Positions 4,005-6,024 of a stretch of 6,024 nt of DNA are shown piece after piece (the stretch's first letter is position 1; each line of letters opens with the position of its first letter). Origin of the DNA: Hyphomicrobiales bacterium. Lineage in GTDB: Bacteria; Pseudomonadota; Alphaproteobacteria; Rhizobiales; JAJFHB01. The position numbers were made by a program, and so were the translations under genes. The stretch spans positions 1 through 6,024 of the forward strand of contig JAJFHB010000434.1 in the NCBI GenBank assembly GCA_021775795.1, written 5' to 3'. The notes below the pieces were generated by a model. The model was not told the DNA's origin and made no database searches. It worked only from the letters and a program-made list of their open reading frames with translations.

Positions 4005-5693
4005 TCAGCTGGCAAAGAAATACAACACCAGATAGGCGACAAGCAGGATCGTTGTCCAGATAGCCATGCTACCGGTTGGCCAGGTTCGGGCCAAGACGCC
4101 ACGGGGCCCGTGATGGCGGTAGATCTGTGCGACGAGCCGCTCCAGTGCGGTATATGACTGCTTAACAAACCGCGCCCAGACTCGCATGCGAGCCAGCCCA
4201 AACTTGTGCGCGACCGCCTTTCCGAACGCGCGATAGAACCAATCGAAGTCGAGCGATATGGTGAGCGTGCGTTTGAGAAGACCGAGCATGAGAAAGAACG
4301 CAAGCCCGGAAAACAGGAGCAACTGCAACATGCTGGTGACGTGGCTTGGCGTATAGGGCACATAGTCCACCGGATGGGGCAGCAGATCGTAGAGCAGCCC
4401 CGGCAGTACACCAAGGCCGATACACAGGACCGAGAACAAAACCATGGCGAGCTTCATGTTCCAGGGCGGCTCCTCGGGGCGCAATCCGGAATCCTTCTGG
4501 AAGAACACAAACCACGGAAACTTGATGCCGGCGTGCAGGAAAACCCCTGCCGAAGCAGCCATTAACAGGAACCACACGATCGCCAGGTGCTCATCTACAG
4601 CCGCCTGCGAGATCATTGATTTGGAGATGAATCCGGATGTCAGCGGAAACGAGGAAATCGACAGCGCTCCGATGATGCCGCACACGGTCGTCAGTGGCAT
4701 GGTGCGGAACAAGCCGCCAAGATCAGTACACTTCTCCTTGCCCGTCATGTAAAGGACCGAGCCCGCGGACATCAGCAAAAGCGCCTTGTAGATGATATGT
4801 GTAAATGCATGCGCGGCCGCACCATTCAGCGCCATCACCGTACCTATGCCCACGCCAGTGACCATGAACCCGACCTGGTTGACGATGCTGTATGCGAGAA
4901 TGCGACGCATGTTGTTTTCAAGGATCGCATAGACGATCCCGTAGAAGACCATGTAGAGCCCAACAAAAATAAGAATCTCGGCGCCCGGGAATCCACGCAA
5001 CAGCACCAGAACCGCCGTCTTGGTGGTAAATGCGGAGAGGAACACCATGCCGCTCCATGACGAGGACGGGTAGGCGTCAGGCAGCCAGGCCGACAGTGGT
5101 GGCGCTCCGACATTGATCAGGAAGCCAATCAGGATCATCCACCGTGCCGGCGTATCGGGCGTCATCGCGGTGAATTCTACCGCTCCGGTCGTGGCGATCT
5201 CGCCGGCGATACCCGCCATCAGGATCACACCGCCCAGCAGGTGAATGGAGACATAGCGCATGCTTGCAGCAAAGGCCGCGGAGCCGGCACACCAGATGAC
5301 CAGCGTGGATGCAAGCGCCATGATCTCCCAGAAGACGAACAATGTTATTAGATCGCCTGAGAACGCCACGCCGATGGCCGAGCCGGCGTAGATGAACGCT
5401 GCAGACAGCTCCAGCGTATTTTTCTGCTTCAGTGCAAAAAGACCGCCGCCGAACGCCATAATGGCGAAGACGGTCGCAAACAGGCGTCCAAGCGCATCGC
5501 CCTCGACCGGTACCAGCGAGTAGCCGAGGAACGACACTTCAAACGCCGGTCCGTCTCCCACAAGCCAGACCTGAACGAGTGTGACGAGAGGGGCCGCGAG
5601 GATCATGGCCGTGCGCAGGCGCGCGGACAATACCGGCAAAATGGCGCCGGCCGCGATTAGCACAAGTGCGGGCGGGATCAGGAAGCTAGTCAT
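4005..5693 (-). CDS. Mrp/complex I-type Na+/H+ antiporter subunit D family protein
   Basis: A 562-aa, highly hydrophobic inner-membrane protein of the proton_antipo_M family (NuoL/M/N, MrpA/D, HyfB relatives). The ion-path residues are present: E123 in FVFWEIMALAS (TM5), K225 in AFTTKTAVLVLLRGF (TM7), H295, H299 and K303 in AHAFTHIIYKALLLMSAGS (TM8), and K358 in FPLTSGFISKSMI (TM12). After about residue 475 there is a polar, basic segment starting LDFDWFYR (481-488), then an amphipathic stretch and a last transmembrane helix (about 542-560), so it is some 60-70 residues longer than a typical ~500-aa MrpD. It should act in a multisubunit cation/proton antiporter or a respiratory module. ATG 5693 overlaps the preceding gene's stop by 8 nt with no strong ribosome binding site, implying translational coupling. 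Whether it moves Na+, K+ or only H+ cannot be read from the sequence. Confidence 0.88.
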   Translation of the reverse strand: MTSFLIPPALVLIAAGAILPVLSARLRTAMILAAPLVTLVQVWLVGDGPAFEVSFLGYSLVPVEGDALGRLFATVFAIMAFGGGLFALKQKNTLELSAAFIYAGSAIGVAFSGDLITLFVFWEIMALASTLVIWCAGSAAFAASMRYVSIHLLGGVILMAGIAGEIATTGAVEFTAMTPDTPARWMILIGFLINVGAPPLSAWLPDAYPSSSWSGMVFLSAFTTKTAVLVLLRGFPGAEILIFVGLYMVFYGIVYAILENNMRRILAYSIVNQVGFMVTGVGIGTVMALNGAAAHAFTHIIYKALLLMSAGSVLYMTGKEKCTDLGGLFRTMPLTTVCGIIGALSISSFPLTSGFISKSMISQAAVDEHLAIVWFLLMAASAGVFLHAGIKFPWFVFFQKDSGLRPEEPPWNMKLAMVLFSVLCIGLGVLPGLLYDLLPHPVDYVPYTPSHVTSMLQLLLFSGLAFFLMLGLLKRTLTISLDFDWFYRAFGKAVAHKFGLARMRVWARFVKQSYTALERLVAQIYRHHGPRGVLARTWPTGSMAIWTTILLVAYLVLYFFAS

Positions 5694-5925
5694 CGTAGTA
5701 TGTGTCCGGACGCTTGATCATGGCGCCAAGCGCCTTGGCAAATGCGACCATGACGACGCAGATCGCGAAGCCATACCAGGCATAGAAACCGAAGATTCCG
5801 TCCAAGGTGAAATGCTCGTGGTGATGGATCCAGATGTCCGTCGCGACCAGCAATGCCAGGATCGCGATGGACGCGACCCAGAGCTTTCTGATGGTGGTCG
5901 GGCGTACAAGCCAGTGATCGTCCAT
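5686..5925 (-). CDS. Small two-helix membrane protein of the antiporter operon
   Basis: A 79-aa protein with two predicted membrane helices, about residues 15-33 (LWVASIAILALLVATDIWI) and 46-68 (GFYAWYGFAICVVMVAFAKA). The short loop between them starts with a histidine cluster HHHEH (34-38) and then FTLDGIFGF; the C-terminus is polar with KRPDTYYDD. I know no function or named family, though similar small proteins are, as I recall, found beside Mrp-like antiporter subunits in alphaproteobacteria. It sits between two proton-translocating subunits: GGAGG lies inside the end of the upstream gene, 10 nt before this ATG, and its 3' end overlaps the 562-aa gene by 8 nt. The placement suggests an accessory subunit of the same complex. 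The shared frame context and ribosome binding site make it a real gene. Confidence 0.78.
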   Translation of the reverse strand: MDDHWLVRPTTIRKLWVASIAILALLVATDIWIHHHEHFTLDGIFGFYAWYGFAICVVMVAFAKALGAMIKRPDTYYDD

Positions 5926-5928
5926 AAT

Positions 5929-6024
5929 CTATAGTCCTCCGAGCATGCGTGACAGCGTGAGTGCCGCTTCCGGAAACAGAAACAGCAGGACGGTTCCCGC
6001 TGCCGTGGCCGTCAGCGCGATGAC
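5929..6024 (-). CDS. Proton-translocating antiporter subunit, C-terminal fragment (probable MrpD-like; 5' end outside window)
   Basis: Minus-strand frame open from the right edge to TAG at 5931-5929, giving the last 31 residues. The sequence VIALTATAAGTVLLFLFPEA followed by ALTLSRMLGGL looks like the last membrane helix and short tail of MrpD/NuoN-type subunits, which typically end with a TVLLFFFPD-like helix and an LAR/LSRM tail. It ends 3 nt before the ATG of the 79-aa gene and contains that gene's ribosome binding site, so they share an operon. With only 31 residues the exact subunit cannot be fixed. Confidence 0.68.
   Translation of the reverse strand, partial: VIALTATAAGTVLLFLFPEAALTLSRMLGGL
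5936..5940 (-). promoter_or_regulatory. Ribosome binding site of the 79-aa membrane protein gene
   Basis: GGAGG on the minus strand, 10 nt before ATG 5925, embedded in the last codons of the upstream antiporter subunit. It supports the 79-aa frame as a translated gene. Confidence 0.55.

Noticed and set aside
4206..4565. Long plus-strand frame opposite the antiporter gene, rich in Glu, Arg and Gln
   Set aside because: It is the antisense shadow of a well-recognised membrane protein gene; its composition is what the complement of hydrophobic codons yields.

Overview
The window looks like a chromosomal segment of an alphaproteobacterium, most likely Hyphomicrobiales (Rhizobiales) or a close relative. 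The evidence is a MucR/Ros-type zinc-finger regulator, a PAS_5-type single-domain protein, a DUF6456 protein paired with a stand-alone DnaA-domain-IV-like protein, and clustered GANTC motifs, the target of the alphaproteobacterial CcrM methylase. Nothing resembles a phage, IS element, CRISPR array, tRNA or rRNA. The assignment rests on family recognition by eye.

Left part (1-1585): the C-terminal end of sufE runs rightward to 222. It converges on a two-gene leftward operon: a 164-aa protein resembling the DnaA box-binding domain (1091-1585), then a DUF6456 protein (281-1087) starting 3 nt after its stop. A hairpin lies between the converging genes.

Middle (1586-3418): a 117-bp divergent promoter region carries two readable sigma70-like promoters whose -35 boxes are only 6 bp apart. 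One drives the DnaA-like/DUF6456 operon; the other drives a rightward XRE-family repressor with a degenerate LexA/CI-like C-terminal domain (1703-2272). That gene converges on a leftward PAS_5-type gene (2301-2807) whose upstream region holds four GANTC motifs in 59 bp. mucR (3005-3418, leftward) follows, with a clear intrinsic terminator at 2952-2977.

Gap (3419-4004): 586 bp without a convincing protein gene. It holds the mucR upstream region, an intrinsic terminator reading leftward with no annotated gene before it, a second perfect hairpin, and a plausible promoter. Together these suggest a ~95-nt leftward small RNA or a mucR leader with an attenuator.

Right part (4005-6024): a leftward operon of Mrp/complex I-type proton-translocating membrane subunits. 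It contains the C-terminus of one subunit (5929-6024), a 79-aa two-helix membrane protein with a histidine cluster (5686-5925), and a complete 562-aa antiporter subunit (4005-5693) whose ion-path Glu and Lys residues are present. The last two genes overlap by 8 nt.

The central genes are mostly regulators, and several belong to families linked to the alphaproteobacterial cell cycle (MucR, PAS_5/MopJ-like, DnaA-like, GANTC sites). Whether they work together is inference.
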